Below are positions 1 to 6,145 of a stretch of 9,294 nucleotides of DNA, piece after piece; within the stretch, counting starts at the first letter, position 1; each line of letters starts with the position of its first letter. Below the pieces are notes generated by a model, which was not told the DNA's origin, made no database searches, and was given only the letters and a program-made list of their open reading frames with translations. Both the position numbers and the translations under genes were made by a program. Origin of the DNA: CAYLZO01 sp964387775 (GTDB taxonomy: Bacteria > Chloroflexota > Anaerolineae > JAAYZQ01); the NCBI GenBank assembly GCA_964387775.1, contig CAYLZO010000215.1:1-9294 (forward strand), read 5' to 3'.

Positions 1-711
1 GGCCTCGATGCCGCCCACGCCCCAGCCGACGACGCCCAGGCCGTTGATCATCGTCGTGTGGGAGTCGGTGCCGACCAGGGTGTCGGGAAAGGCGAGCCAG
101 GTGCCGTCGGGCTGTTGGCGCCGGGCGACGACGGTGGCCAGGTACTCCAGGTTGACCTGGTGGACGATGCCCGTGGCCGGCGGCACGACGGTGAAATTCT
201 CAAAGGCGTTCTGCGCCCAGTGGAGAAACTCGTAGCGCTCGCGGTTGCGCTCAAATTCGCGCTCGGCGTTGTAATAGAGGGCGGCGTTGCTGCCAAACAT
301 GTCCACCTGCACCGAGTGGTCGATGACCAGGTCCACGGGCACCTGAGGATTGATGCGGCCCGGGTCGCCGCCCAGGCGGTGCATGGCCGAGCGCAGGGCG
401 GCCAGGTCCACGACGGCGGGCACGCCGGTAAAATCCTGCAAGACGACGCGCGCCGGCGAGAAGGGCAGCTCCGCCGATCCCGGCCCGGCTGCGTCGTAGG
501 CGGCCAGGCTCGCCACGTGCTCCTCGGTGATCTCCCGGCCGTTGGCCTGCCGCAGCAGGCCCTCCAGCCAGATGCGGATCGAGTAGGGCAGTCGCTCCAG
601 GTCGGCCAGGCCCAGCTCGGCCAGGCGCCCCAGGCGATAGACAGTCACCGGCCCGGAGGCGGTCTCCAGCGTCGCCCGGGCGCCAAACAGATCAAAAACC
701 CCTCTCGTCAC
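1..711 (-). CDS. acnA: Aconitate hydratase, N-terminal part (runs off the left edge)
   Basis: Aconitase interconverts citrate and isocitrate in the TCA cycle using a [4Fe-4S] cluster. The frame is open from 711 to base 1, giving 237 codons, about the first quarter of an AcnA/IRP-type protein (usually near 900 residues). Visible family motifs are LPYSIRIWLEGLLR near residue 39, VLQDFTGVPAVVDLAALR near 75, VDLVIDHSVQVD near 109, and TDSHTTMINGLGVVGWGVGG just before the window edge. The cluster cysteines lie further on, outside the window. I chose the GTG at 709-711 because a strong purine-rich ribosome site sits just upstream. An in-frame ATG at 730-732 would turn that site into a Gly-rich codon run. 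It is the last visible gene of the suf operon and a likely client of it. Identity is very secure; the start is fairly secure. Confidence 0.95.
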   Translation of the reverse strand, partial: MTRGVFDLFGARATLETASGPVTVYRLGRLAELGLADLERLPYSIRIWLEGLLRQANGREITEEHVASLAAYDAAGPGSAELPFSPARVVLQDFTGVPAVVDLAALRSAMHRLGGDPGRINPQVPVDLVIDHSVQVDMFGSNAALYYNAEREFERNRERYEFLHWAQNAFENFTVVPPATGIVHQVNLEYLATVVARRQQPDGTWLAFPDTLVGTDSHTTMINGLGVVGWGVGGIEA

Positions 712-714
712 GAG

Positions 715-728
715 TCCTCCCCCTCCTT
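715..728 (-). promoter_or_regulatory. Ribosome binding site of aconitase
   Basis: On the minus strand this reads AAGGAGGGGGAGGA, two overlapping Shine-Dalgarno-like cores, ending three bases before the GTG at 711. It decides the start: the alternative in-frame ATG at 732 lies upstream of it and has no comparable site of its own. Confidence 0.6.
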
Positions 729-741
729 CCATCTCGTCAGA

Positions 742-776
742 ATTCGCCATTCATCATTCATCATTCACCATTGATA
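742..776. repeat. Heptamer array between sufT and aconitase (ATTCATC type)
   Basis: Five 7-bp units in a row on the plus strand: ATTCGCC, ATTCATC, ATTCATC, ATTCACC, ATTGATA. The period matches the other arrays in this window but the unit sequence differs, and there is no inverted half. The array overlaps the last codons and TGA stop (765-767) of sufT, so the tail of that protein is partly repeat-derived. Confidence 0.75.
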
Positions 777-1103
777 CCCCAAACCCATGCCCAGCTCTTC
801 GTCGTAGCCCAGCTCGTCCTTGGCATCGTCGCTCATCATGGTCGGATTCCAGAGCGGCTTCCAGACCAGCTCGACGTCCACGCCGGTCACTTCGTCGACG
901 GCCCGCAGCTCGCGCTTGATCGCGCGGATCAGCTCCGGGCCGTAGGGACAGCCGGGCGTGGTCAGGGTCAGGTCCACGTGGGCCTGACCCTCGTCCTCCA
1001 TCCAGTCCACGCCATAGACCAACCCCAGATCCACGATGTTCATGCCGATCTCGGGGTCGATGACGTTGTGCAGGGCTTCGATTAGCTCACTTCTCATGCT
1101 CAT
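765..1103 (-). CDS. sufT: SufT-like DUF59/PaaD-family Fe-S maturation protein
   Basis: This 112-residue protein is a stand-alone DUF59 (MIP18/PaaD-like) domain, a family needed for maturation of Fe-S proteins and known as SufT when in suf operons. Visible marks are DPEIGMNIVDLGLVY at residues 16-30, the family cysteine in LTTPGCPYGPELI (C52), and the tail WKPLWNPTMMSDDAKDELG. It starts at ATG 1101-1103 with AAGGAG eight bases upstream; a second in-frame ATG two codons later is possible. The last residues (GLGYQW) are encoded inside a heptamer repeat array and look like a repeat-made extension past the usual ending near ELGY. It lies between the Rieske gene and aconitase, consistent with a late step of cluster delivery. 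Identity is secure; its exact step is known only broadly for the family. Confidence 0.92.
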   Translation of the reverse strand: MSMRSELIEALHNVIDPEIGMNIVDLGLVYGVDWMEDEGQAHVDLTLTTPGCPYGPELIRAIKRELRAVDEVTGVDVELVWKPLWNPTMMSDDAKDELGYDEELGMGLGYQW

Positions 1104-1130
1104 CGCTCACACTCCTTGGGACAGGGAGTG

Positions 1131-1207
1131 GGTATCAGGTATCAGGTATCAGGTATCAGGGAATCGGGTCCACAATACCTGATTCCCAATTCCCGATTTC
1201 CTGATCC
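1131..1207. repeat. Heptamer repeat array A (Rieske-sufT gap)
   Basis: Four perfect tandem GGTATCA units at 1131-1158 are followed by GGGAATC, a short hinge (1168-1174), and then units in inverted orientation (ACCTGATTCCC, TTCCCGATT). Copies can pair in several registers, for example 1148-1156 with 1175-1183. It fills nearly all of the 112-nt gap. No open frame, tRNA or U-rich terminator is visible here. Confidence 0.85.
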
Positions 1208-1215
1208 CTGCTTCC

Positions 1216-1530
1216 CTACTCCCCACCCACGTCCACGTAAACGTCATCGCCCACCACCTCAACGTCATACGTCTCGATGGGCACGATGGCCGGCAGGCTC
1301 TCGACGGCGCCAGTCTGGACGTTGAACTTGGCGCCGTGGCGCGGGCACTCGATGGCGTGGTCGGCCAGGTACCCTTCGCCCAGGGGGCCGTCGTCGTGAG
1401 TGCAGACGTTGGCCACGGCATAGATCTCGCCGCCGACGTTGCACAGGGCCACGTCCTCGCCGCCAACCTCGACGACTTTGACCCGGCCCTGGGGAATTTC
1501 ACTCAGTTTTGCTGCTTTCAATATGGTCAT
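1216..1530 (-). CDS. Small Rieske-type [2Fe-2S] ferredoxin
   Basis: The protein is 104 residues, a single Rieske domain of the soluble ferredoxin type (NirD/BphF-like) without signal peptide or membrane segment, so cytoplasmic. The cluster ligands are clear: C43-T-H45 in NVCTHDDGPLG and C62-P-R-H65 in ECPRHGAKFN. The start at ATG 1528-1530 has an ideal AAGGAGG five bases upstream, the best ribosome site in the window. It sits between sufU and sufT. Ferredoxins of this class pass single electrons, so it may feed electrons to cluster assembly or be a client; the sequence cannot say which. There are no fused oxygenase or reductase domains, and no oxygenase gene nearby, which argues against a dioxygenase ferredoxin role. 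Confidence 0.93.
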   Translation of the reverse strand: MTILKAAKLSEIPQGRVKVVEVGGEDVALCNVGGEIYAVANVCTHDDGPLGEGYLADHAIECPRHGAKFNVQTGAVESLPAIVPIETYDVEVVGDDVYVDVGGE

Positions 1531-1548
1531 ATCTACCTCCTTGGTGTC

Positions 1549-1627
1549 GGGAAATCGGGTATCAGGGAATCAGGTACCGGGTATCGGGGAATCAGGTACC
1601 AGGTACCCGATACCCGGTACCTGATTC
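1549..1627. repeat. Heptamer repeat array B with perfect 22-bp inverted repeat
   Basis: The array is built of GGTATCA/GGTACCG/GGGAATC units, mostly seven and sometimes eight bases apart. It contains a perfect 22-bp inverted repeat: left arm 1567-1588, right arm 1606-1627, with a 17-nt loop. In the transcript the hairpin begins seven bases after the sufU stop codon and lies just before the Rieske ribosome site. No U-run follows it, so it is not a standard terminator. It could shield the 3' end of the upstream message or be a processing point. Confidence 0.88.
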
Positions 1628-1634
1628 TCCTCTC

Positions 1635-2045
1635 TCACCAGCCGTCTTCCCCGGCGCCCTCTGCCTGCCACTCGTCCAGCCCGTAGGCGCCGACCTTGAC
1701 CACCTTCAGCGGCAGCAGGGCGCACTTGAGCCGCACCGGCCCCAGCTCGATACCGATCTCGTCGAGCACGTCCTCTTTGGTCAATTCCTTGATCTCGGAC
1801 AGGGACATGCCCAGGAGCACGTCGGTCAGCATCGATGCCGACGCCTTGCTGATAGCGCAGCCGACGCCGGAGAAGCGCACGTCCTCCACGGTCTCGCCGT
1901 CCTCGGCCAGCTTGATGTCAAAACGCACCCGGTCGCCACAGAGGGGGTTGTCCTCCTCGTGGCTGATGTCGGCGTCCTCCAGCGTGCCATAGTGGTGCGG
2001 ATGGATATAGTGTTCCAGAATCTCTTCGCGATAAAAATCGTCCAT
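1635..2045 (-). CDS. sufU: SufU sulfur-transfer/scaffold protein, short form
   Basis: SufU accepts persulfide sulfur from SufS and passes it to SufBCD in the cytoplasm. The 136-residue protein shows the family's metal/sulfur ligands: C36 and D38 in NPLCGD, C63 in GVGCAISKASASM, and C108 in RLKCALLPLK. A lysine precedes the third cysteine, as in SufU; IscU has histidine there and an LPPVK motif, which is absent. C63 to C108 is only 45 residues, so the roughly 20-residue insertion usual in Firmicute-type SufU is missing and the length is IscU-like. The ATG at 2043-2045 starts one base after the stop of the HAD-MsrA gene (TAG-C-ATG), with GGAAAG as a weak ribosome site, so translation is probably coupled. 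Identity as SufU/NifU-N family is secure; the subtype is intermediate. Confidence 0.93.
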   Translation of the reverse strand: MDDFYREEILEHYIHPHHYGTLEDADISHEEDNPLCGDRVRFDIKLAEDGETVEDVRFSGVGCAISKASASMLTDVLLGMSLSEIKELTKEDVLDEIGIELGPVRLKCALLPLKVVKVGAYGLDEWQAEGAGEDGW

Positions 2046-2049
2046 GCTA
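2043..2049 (-). promoter_or_regulatory. Stop/start junction of msrA fusion and sufU
   Basis: On the minus strand the junction reads TAGCATG: the stop of the fusion gene, one base, then the sufU start. Such spacing usually allows ribosomes to reinitiate, tying SufU output to that of the upstream gene. Confidence 0.6.
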
Positions 2050-3297
2050 ACTTTCCGTTTTCAATTTGTCCAGGTACTTTTGGCGGAACTTGGCTACTTT
2101 GGGCGCGATGACGACCTGGCAGTAAGGCTGGTAGGTGTTGTTGCGATAGTATTCCTGATGATAGTCCTCCGCCCGATAAAATACGTCCAACGGCGCGACC
2201 TCGGTGACGATGGGCTTGCCCCAGATGCCGGCTTGGGTGATCTCCTGGATCACCTGCTCGGCCACCGCTTTCTGCTCCTCGTCGTGATAAAAGATGGCCG
2301 AGCGGTACTGGGTGCCCACGTCGGCGCCCTGGCGGTTGAGCGTCGTCGGGTCGTGGATGGTGAAAAAGATCTTTAGCAACTCTTTGAAGGTGACGACGTC
2401 GAGATCGTACGTGATCTGCACCACCTCGGTGTGGCCCGTTGTCCCGCTCGTCACCTGGCGATAGGTCGGGTCAGGCACGTGGCCACCCGCGTAGCCCGAT
2501 TCGACCTTCTCGACGCCCTTTAGCTGCTCATAGACGGCCTCCAGGCACCAGAAGCAGCCACCCGCCAGCGTCACTACTTCATATTCCTGTACTCTGTGAT
2601 CTGCCTTGTGGCTTACGCCAACCAAGTCCAGCACCTCGCGCAGATTGGAAATCTCGTATCGGATCGGCAGATCGGGGCTGCGGGGCCGTCGCCCGGGATT
2701 GAACCAGCAGGTGTCGAGCCCATAGTCCACGCCGCCGCGCACGTCCGAGGTGAGGCTGTCGCCCACCATCAGAACCTCGTCGCGGCGCGGCTGGCCCATC
2801 CGCCGGAAGGCCACGTCAAAGATGTGGGGATGGGGTTTGGCCGCGCCCACCTCCTCCGAGATGACGAGACCGGCAAAGTAGCCGTTCAGGGCCGAGCGGG
2901 CAAAGCGCGGCCGCTGCACATCGGCCAGGCCGTTGGTGATGAGCATGAGCCCCACCCGGCCATGCAGCGCCCGGATCACGTCTTTGGCACCGTCGACGAG
3001 GTCGGTGCCCAGGGCCAGGTTGCGCAAATACCGCTCGCTGAACGCCTTCGAATCGAGACCGACGCCGACGGCGGCAAAAAGCCGGTCAAAGCGCTCGGTT
3101 CGCAGCCGGATCTGCGAGATCTTGCCCAGCTCAAAATCGAGCCAGATGGCGGCGTTAATGCGGCGGTAGGCCTCGGCATAGTCCGGCTCGAAGCCCTGGC
3201 CCAGCCCCTCGAAGGTGCGTTGCAGGGCCACGGCCTCGGCCCGGTCGTAGTCAAAGAGCGTGCCGTCGGCGTCGAACAAGAGCCATTTGTAGCGCAT
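2047..3297 (-). CDS. msrA: Fusion of YjjG/YfnB-like HAD phosphatase and methionine sulfoxide reductase A
   Basis: This is a 416-residue two-domain protein. Residues 1-226 are a HAD-superfamily hydrolase like YjjG/YfnB, the 'house-cleaning' pyrimidine nucleotidases: motif I DADGT (D9, D11), motif II TN at 121, K154 in GAAKPHP, and motif IV GDSLTSD (D180, D185). Residues 237-416 are a full-length MsrA, which reduces methionine-S-sulfoxide in proteins: active site GCFWC (C248, C251), SGYAGG, GTQYRSAIFY and YHQEYY, with C393 in PYCQVV a possible resolving cysteine. The linker is only about ten residues and both halves are in one frame with no break. I chose ATG 3295-3297; a TTG three codons upstream has no proper ribosome site. 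The gene starts 11 nt after sufS and ends 1 nt before sufU. An internal GTG start just before the MsrA active site cannot be ruled out. Confidence 0.92.
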   Translation of the reverse strand: MRYKWLLFDADGTLFDYDRAEAVALQRTFEGLGQGFEPDYAEAYRRINAAIWLDFELGKISQIRLRTERFDRLFAAVGVGLDSKAFSERYLRNLALGTDLVDGAKDVIRALHGRVGLMLITNGLADVQRPRFARSALNGYFAGLVISEEVGAAKPHPHIFDVAFRRMGQPRRDEVLMVGDSLTSDVRGGVDYGLDTCWFNPGRRPRSPDLPIRYEISNLREVLDLVGVSHKADHRVQEYEVVTLAGGCFWCLEAVYEQLKGVEKVESGYAGGHVPDPTYRQVTSGTTGHTEVVQITYDLDVVTFKELLKIFFTIHDPTTLNRQGADVGTQYRSAIFYHDEEQKAVAEQVIQEITQAGIWGKPIVTEVAPLDVFYRAEDYHQEYYRNNTYQPYCQVVIAPKVAKFRQKYLDKLKTES

Positions 3298-3308
3298 CGC
3301 GGGCAACC

Positions 3309-4586
3309 CTACGAAAGCCCAAACACCTGCCGCGCCTTGAACAGCGCCTCGACCAGCTTGTCCACCTCCGCCTCGGTGTTGTAGACGTAAAAGCTGGCGC
3401 GGGCCGTGGCCGGCACGCCAAAGTGCTCCATCAGCGGCTGGGCGCAGTGGTGCCCGGCGCGGATGGCGATCCCCTCCCGGTCCAGGATGCTGGCCAGGTC
3501 GTGGGGGTGGATCAGCAACTCGCCGTCCTTGATGAGGTTGAACGTCACCACACCGCCCCGCTCACCGGCCGGCGGGCCATAGATGTGCAGGTCGGGCACC
3601 TCGCCCAGGCACTCCATGGCGTAGGCGGCGATGGCCCGCTCGTGGGCGTGGACGTTTTCCATGCCCAACTCGCTGAGGTAATCGACAGCCGCCCCCAGGC
3701 CGACGCCGTGGGCGATGTTGGGCGTGCCCGCCTCGAACTTGTGGGGCACGTCATTCCACACGCTCTCGCGCAGGTGGACGCTCTTGATCATCTCCCCGCC
3801 GCCCAGGAAGGGCGGCATGGCCTCCAGCAGCGCCTTGCGCGCCCACAACACGCCGATGCCCGTCGGCCCCAGCATCTTGTGGCCCGAAAATGCCAGAAAA
3901 TCGGCGCCCAGGGCCTGGACGTCGGTCGGCAGGTGGGGCACGCTCTGCGCGGCGTCGACCAGCAGCAGGGCGCCGGCGTCGTGGGCGCGCTCGGCGACCT
4001 GGCTCACGGGGTTGATCGTGCCCAGCACGTTGGACATGCCGTTCATGCCCACCAGCTTGACACGCTCGCCAAAGCGGGCCAGCAGCGCGTCGAGGCTTTG
4101 CCCTGAGCCCTGAGCCGAAGGGTCGCGCAGGTAGAGGCGGCCCTCCAGGTCGAGGCCCACGAACTCCAGCCGCGCCCCGGTCGCCTGGGCTAGGAGCTGC
4201 CAGGGCACCAGGTTGGAGTGGTGCTCCATCACGCTGAGGATGATGACGTCGCCCTCGCCGACGTTGGCCCGGCCCCACGTGTTGGCCACCAGGTTGATGG
4301 CCTCGGTGGTGTTGCGCACAAAGACGACCTCGCGGACGCCGGGGGCGTTGATGAACCGCGCCACCTTGCGCCGCGCGTCCTCGTAGGCCAGGGTCGCCTC
4401 TTCGGCCAGGGTGTGCACACCGCGATGGATGTTGGCGTTGTAGCGCCGGTAGTAGTCGCCCATGGCGTCGATGACGGCCGCCGGCTTTTGCGACGTGGCC
4501 GCATTGTCCAGGTAGACCAGTGGCTGGCCGTGCACCTGGCGCTTCAGGACGGGAAAGTCGGCGCGGATTTTCTGGATGTCTAGCAT
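3309..4586 (-). CDS. sufS: Cysteine desulfurase SufS
   Basis: SufS is a PLP enzyme that converts cysteine to alanine and holds the released sulfur as a persulfide for SufU. The 425-residue protein has YLDNAATSQKP at 25, NANIHRGVHTLAE at 50, RNTTEAINLV at 91, the PLP lysine in SGHKMLGPTG (K237), and the persulfide cysteine in RAGHHCAQP (C381). I start it at ATG 4584-4586, where the family's usual LDIQKIRADFPVL begins, with GAAAGGA five bases upstream. A longer in-frame start at 4628 would add 14 residues that are only translated repeat DNA. A small in-frame insertion, DPSAQGSGQ at residues 155-163, is encoded by a dispersed short repeat and probably forms an extra surface loop. Next gene downstream (HAD-MsrA) begins 11 nt after its stop. 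Confidence 0.96.
   Translation of the reverse strand: MLDIQKIRADFPVLKRQVHGQPLVYLDNAATSQKPAAVIDAMGDYYRRYNANIHRGVHTLAEEATLAYEDARRKVARFINAPGVREVVFVRNTTEAINLVANTWGRANVGEGDVIILSVMEHHSNLVPWQLLAQATGARLEFVGLDLEGRLYLRDPSAQGSGQSLDALLARFGERVKLVGMNGMSNVLGTINPVSQVAERAHDAGALLLVDAAQSVPHLPTDVQALGADFLAFSGHKMLGPTGIGVLWARKALLEAMPPFLGGGEMIKSVHLRESVWNDVPHKFEAGTPNIAHGVGLGAAVDYLSELGMENVHAHERAIAAYAMECLGEVPDLHIYGPPAGERGGVVTFNLIKDGELLIHPHDLASILDREGIAIRAGHHCAQPLMEHFGVPATARASFYVYNTEAEVDKLVEALFKARQVFGLS
4101..4124. repeat. In-frame CCCTGAG/CGAAGGGTC mini-repeat inside sufS
   Basis: On the plus strand there is CCCTGAG, then CCCTGAG-C-CGAAGGGTC. It falls where SufS proteins normally have a short turn, adding DPSAQGSG to the protein. 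The same core, with a 5-base spacer, occurs in sufC at 7834-7854, read in the same frame. Similar CCCTGAGnnnnnCGAAGGG words are, as I recall, scattered in a number of bacterial genomes. Confidence 0.7.
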
Positions 4587-4591
4587 GGTTT

Positions 4592-4598
4592 TCCTTTC
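4592..4598 (-). promoter_or_regulatory. Ribosome binding site of sufS
   Basis: The minus strand reads GAAAGGA five bases before the ATG at 4586. It supports this start over the in-frame ATG at 4628, which lies within repeat array C. Confidence 0.55.
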
Positions 4599-4608
4599 TC
4601 CCCGAAAC

Positions 4609-4684
4609 GGATATTGGGTATTGGACATTGGGTATTGGATATTAGCTATTGGCTACTGGTAGCTTCTTCCAATATCCAATACCT
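4609..4684. repeat. Heptamer repeat array C, AT-rich type (sufD-sufS gap)
   Basis: Eight exact 7-bp steps run from 4609 to 4664: GGATATT, GGGTATT, GGACATT, GGGTATT, GGATATT, AGCTATT, GGCTACT, GGTAGCT. They are followed by inverted units AATATCC and AATACCT. A perfect 13-bp inverted repeat pairs 4631-4643 with 4671-4683, and an inner stem can pair 4644-4648 with 4660-4664. The sufD stop codon (4683-4685) begins inside the array edge. Confidence 0.85.
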
Positions 4685-6041
4685 ATCGTAGCTTGTCCGC
4701 AATGGCCGTCGTCAGCCGCTCGCGCAGCCCCGCCAGCGCCTCCGGCAGGCGGTCGAGGGCCGGCTGGAAGAAGCCTTCGACGATGAGGCGCACGGCCTCG
4801 TCGCGCGGGACGCCCCGGCTCATGAGGTAAAAGATCTGGTCCTCTTCCACCGGGCTGACGGTGGCGCCGTGGGTGCAGCGCAGGTCGTTGGCCTCGATTT
4901 CGAGCTGGGGCAGCGAATCGGCCCGCGCCTTTTTCGACAGCAGCAAGTTGCGGTTGTTCTGGTAGGCGTTGGTCTTTTGGGCGCCGGGCCAGGCGCGGAT
5001 GGTGCCCTCGTAGACGGCCCGCGACTTGCCCAGCAGCGCGCCCTGGTAGAGCAGGTCGCTGAGGCAGTTGGGCGCCACGTGGTCCTGGAGGGTGTCCATG
5101 GCCATGTGCTGGGCACCGTCGGGCAGGTAGAGGCCCGTCACCCGCGCCTCGGCACCCGGCCCGCGCAAGACGCTGTGCTGCGACGAGCGGCTCAGCCGCC
5201 CGCCCAGCGTCACGCTCAGCCACTCCAGGTAGCTGTCGCGCTCAAGCAGCGCCGTCTGGCTGCGCAGGTCGTAGACGTGCCGCCCAAAGTCCTGGGCGTT
5301 GACGTAGCGCACCCGCGCGCCGTCCCCGACAAAGAGCTCGGTGACGCCGCCGTGGTAGGTGTCGGGACAGGCCTCGCAGCCCATCGACAGCAGCTCGGAG
5401 ACGAGGGTCACCTGGCTGCCCGCCTCGGCGATGAGCAGCGTGTGGGGAAAGACGGCCAGCTCCGGCATCTCTTGCCACAGCACCGAGATGAAGGGCAGCT
5501 CGACGGCCACCCCCTGGGGCACGTAGAGGAAGGCGCCGCCGTTCCAATAGGCGGCGTGCAGCGCCGTCCACTTGTCGGTCGTGACCGGCACGGCCTCTTC
5601 CATGAAATACGGTTGCACCAGCTCGGGATGCTCCCGCACGGCTATCGCCATGTCGGTCCAGAGGACGCCCTGGGCGCGGGCCTCGTCGGCCAGGTCAAAG
5701 TAGACGGGCGCCGAATCGCGCTGCACCAGCAGCCCGGCCCGTTGGCCGTAGACGGCCAGCGCGTCGCGCAGCTTGGGCGGCAGCGCATCCAGGTTGGGCG
5801 CCGGCGCCTGGGCCGGGGCGTGCGGAATCAACTGGCCCCATTTCAGCTTTTTGACGTCGGTCCGCCGCCAGAAGGGCGGCTCCAGCTCCTCGTAGTGATA
5901 CCAGCCCTTGTAGCGCCGCTCCAGCATCCAGTTCGGCTCGTCCCGCTCCGCCGACAGTGCCTCCACCCCGTCCCGCGTAAAGCCCCGGGCGGGGAGGGTG
6001 GCTCGCGTTGTTTCTCGTTCTCGTGTGATTGTCGTGTCCAC
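4683..6041 (-). CDS. sufD: Fe-S cluster assembly protein SufD
   Basis: SufD pairs with SufB in the SufBC2D complex on which clusters are built. The 452-residue protein has the SufBD beta-helix core: ALHAAYWNGGAFLYVPQGV at 160, HTLLIAEAGSQVTLVSE at 200, DGARVRYVNAQ at 240, AQKTNAYQNNRNLLLS at 354, and RCTHGATVSPVEEDQIFYL from 388. H391 matches the histidine of the CSHGATV motif of E. coli SufD, proposed to bind the nascent cluster. The start is GTG at 6039-6041, preceded by GAGGGA about five bases upstream. The ATG overlapping it at 6041-6043 is in another frame, and the next in-frame Met (residue 39) would cut conserved N-terminal sequence. It follows sufB, separated by array D. Confidence 0.95.
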   Translation of the reverse strand: MDTTITRERETTRATLPARGFTRDGVEALSAERDEPNWMLERRYKGWYHYEELEPPFWRRTDVKKLKWGQLIPHAPAQAPAPNLDALPPKLRDALAVYGQRAGLLVQRDSAPVYFDLADEARAQGVLWTDMAIAVREHPELVQPYFMEEAVPVTTDKWTALHAAYWNGGAFLYVPQGVAVELPFISVLWQEMPELAVFPHTLLIAEAGSQVTLVSELLSMGCEACPDTYHGGVTELFVGDGARVRYVNAQDFGRHVYDLRSQTALLERDSYLEWLSVTLGGRLSRSSQHSVLRGPGAEARVTGLYLPDGAQHMAMDTLQDHVAPNCLSDLLYQGALLGKSRAVYEGTIRAWPGAQKTNAYQNNRNLLLSKKARADSLPQLEIEANDLRCTHGATVSPVEEDQIFYLMSRGVPRDEAVRLIVEGFFQPALDRLPEALAGLRERLTTAIADKLR

Positions 6042-6052
6042 ATTCTTCCCTC

Positions 6053-6145
6053 AATCAGGAAATCGGGTATCGGGGAATCGGGTATCAGGCTCCAGAAACC
6101 CCGTGATACCCGATACCTGATACCTGATACCTGGTACCTGGTACC
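6053..6145. repeat. Heptamer repeat array D (sufB-sufD gap)
   Basis: A forward block of GGTATC(A/G) and GGGAATC units (6053-6089) is followed by a hinge with GAAACC (6095-6100) and an inverted block of CCCGATA, CCTGATA, CCTGATA, CCTGGTA, CCTGGTA (6109-6143). Bases 6077-6087 and 6104-6114 form a perfect 11-bp inverted repeat that extends with one mismatch. The array runs directly into the sufB stop (6146-6148). Confidence 0.87.

Noticed and set aside
709..732. ATG at 730-732 as the aconitase start
   Set aside because: It would make the Shine-Dalgarno sequence itself coding (a run of glycines) and has no ribosome site of its own.
1567..1627. Rho-independent terminator after sufU
   Set aside because: The stem is strong but no U-run follows it on the transcribed strand, and further operon genes lie downstream.
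2575..2625. Frameshift or missed stop between the HAD and MsrA domains
   Set aside because: Both domains are in one open frame with normal codon use through the linker, and nothing suggests an inserted or lost base; kept as an in-frame fusion.
3295..3306. TTG at 3304-3306 as the start of the HAD-MsrA gene
   Set aside because: No properly spaced ribosome site; ATG at 3297 begins exactly where the HAD family sequence starts.
4584..4628. Longer SufS start at 4628 adding 14 residues
   Set aside because: The extra codons are translated heptamer repeat, and a ribosome site plus the family's usual N-terminus support ATG at 4586.
6041..6043. ATG overlapping the SufD start
   Set aside because: It is in a different frame from SufD; the correct frame uses the GTG at 6039-6041.
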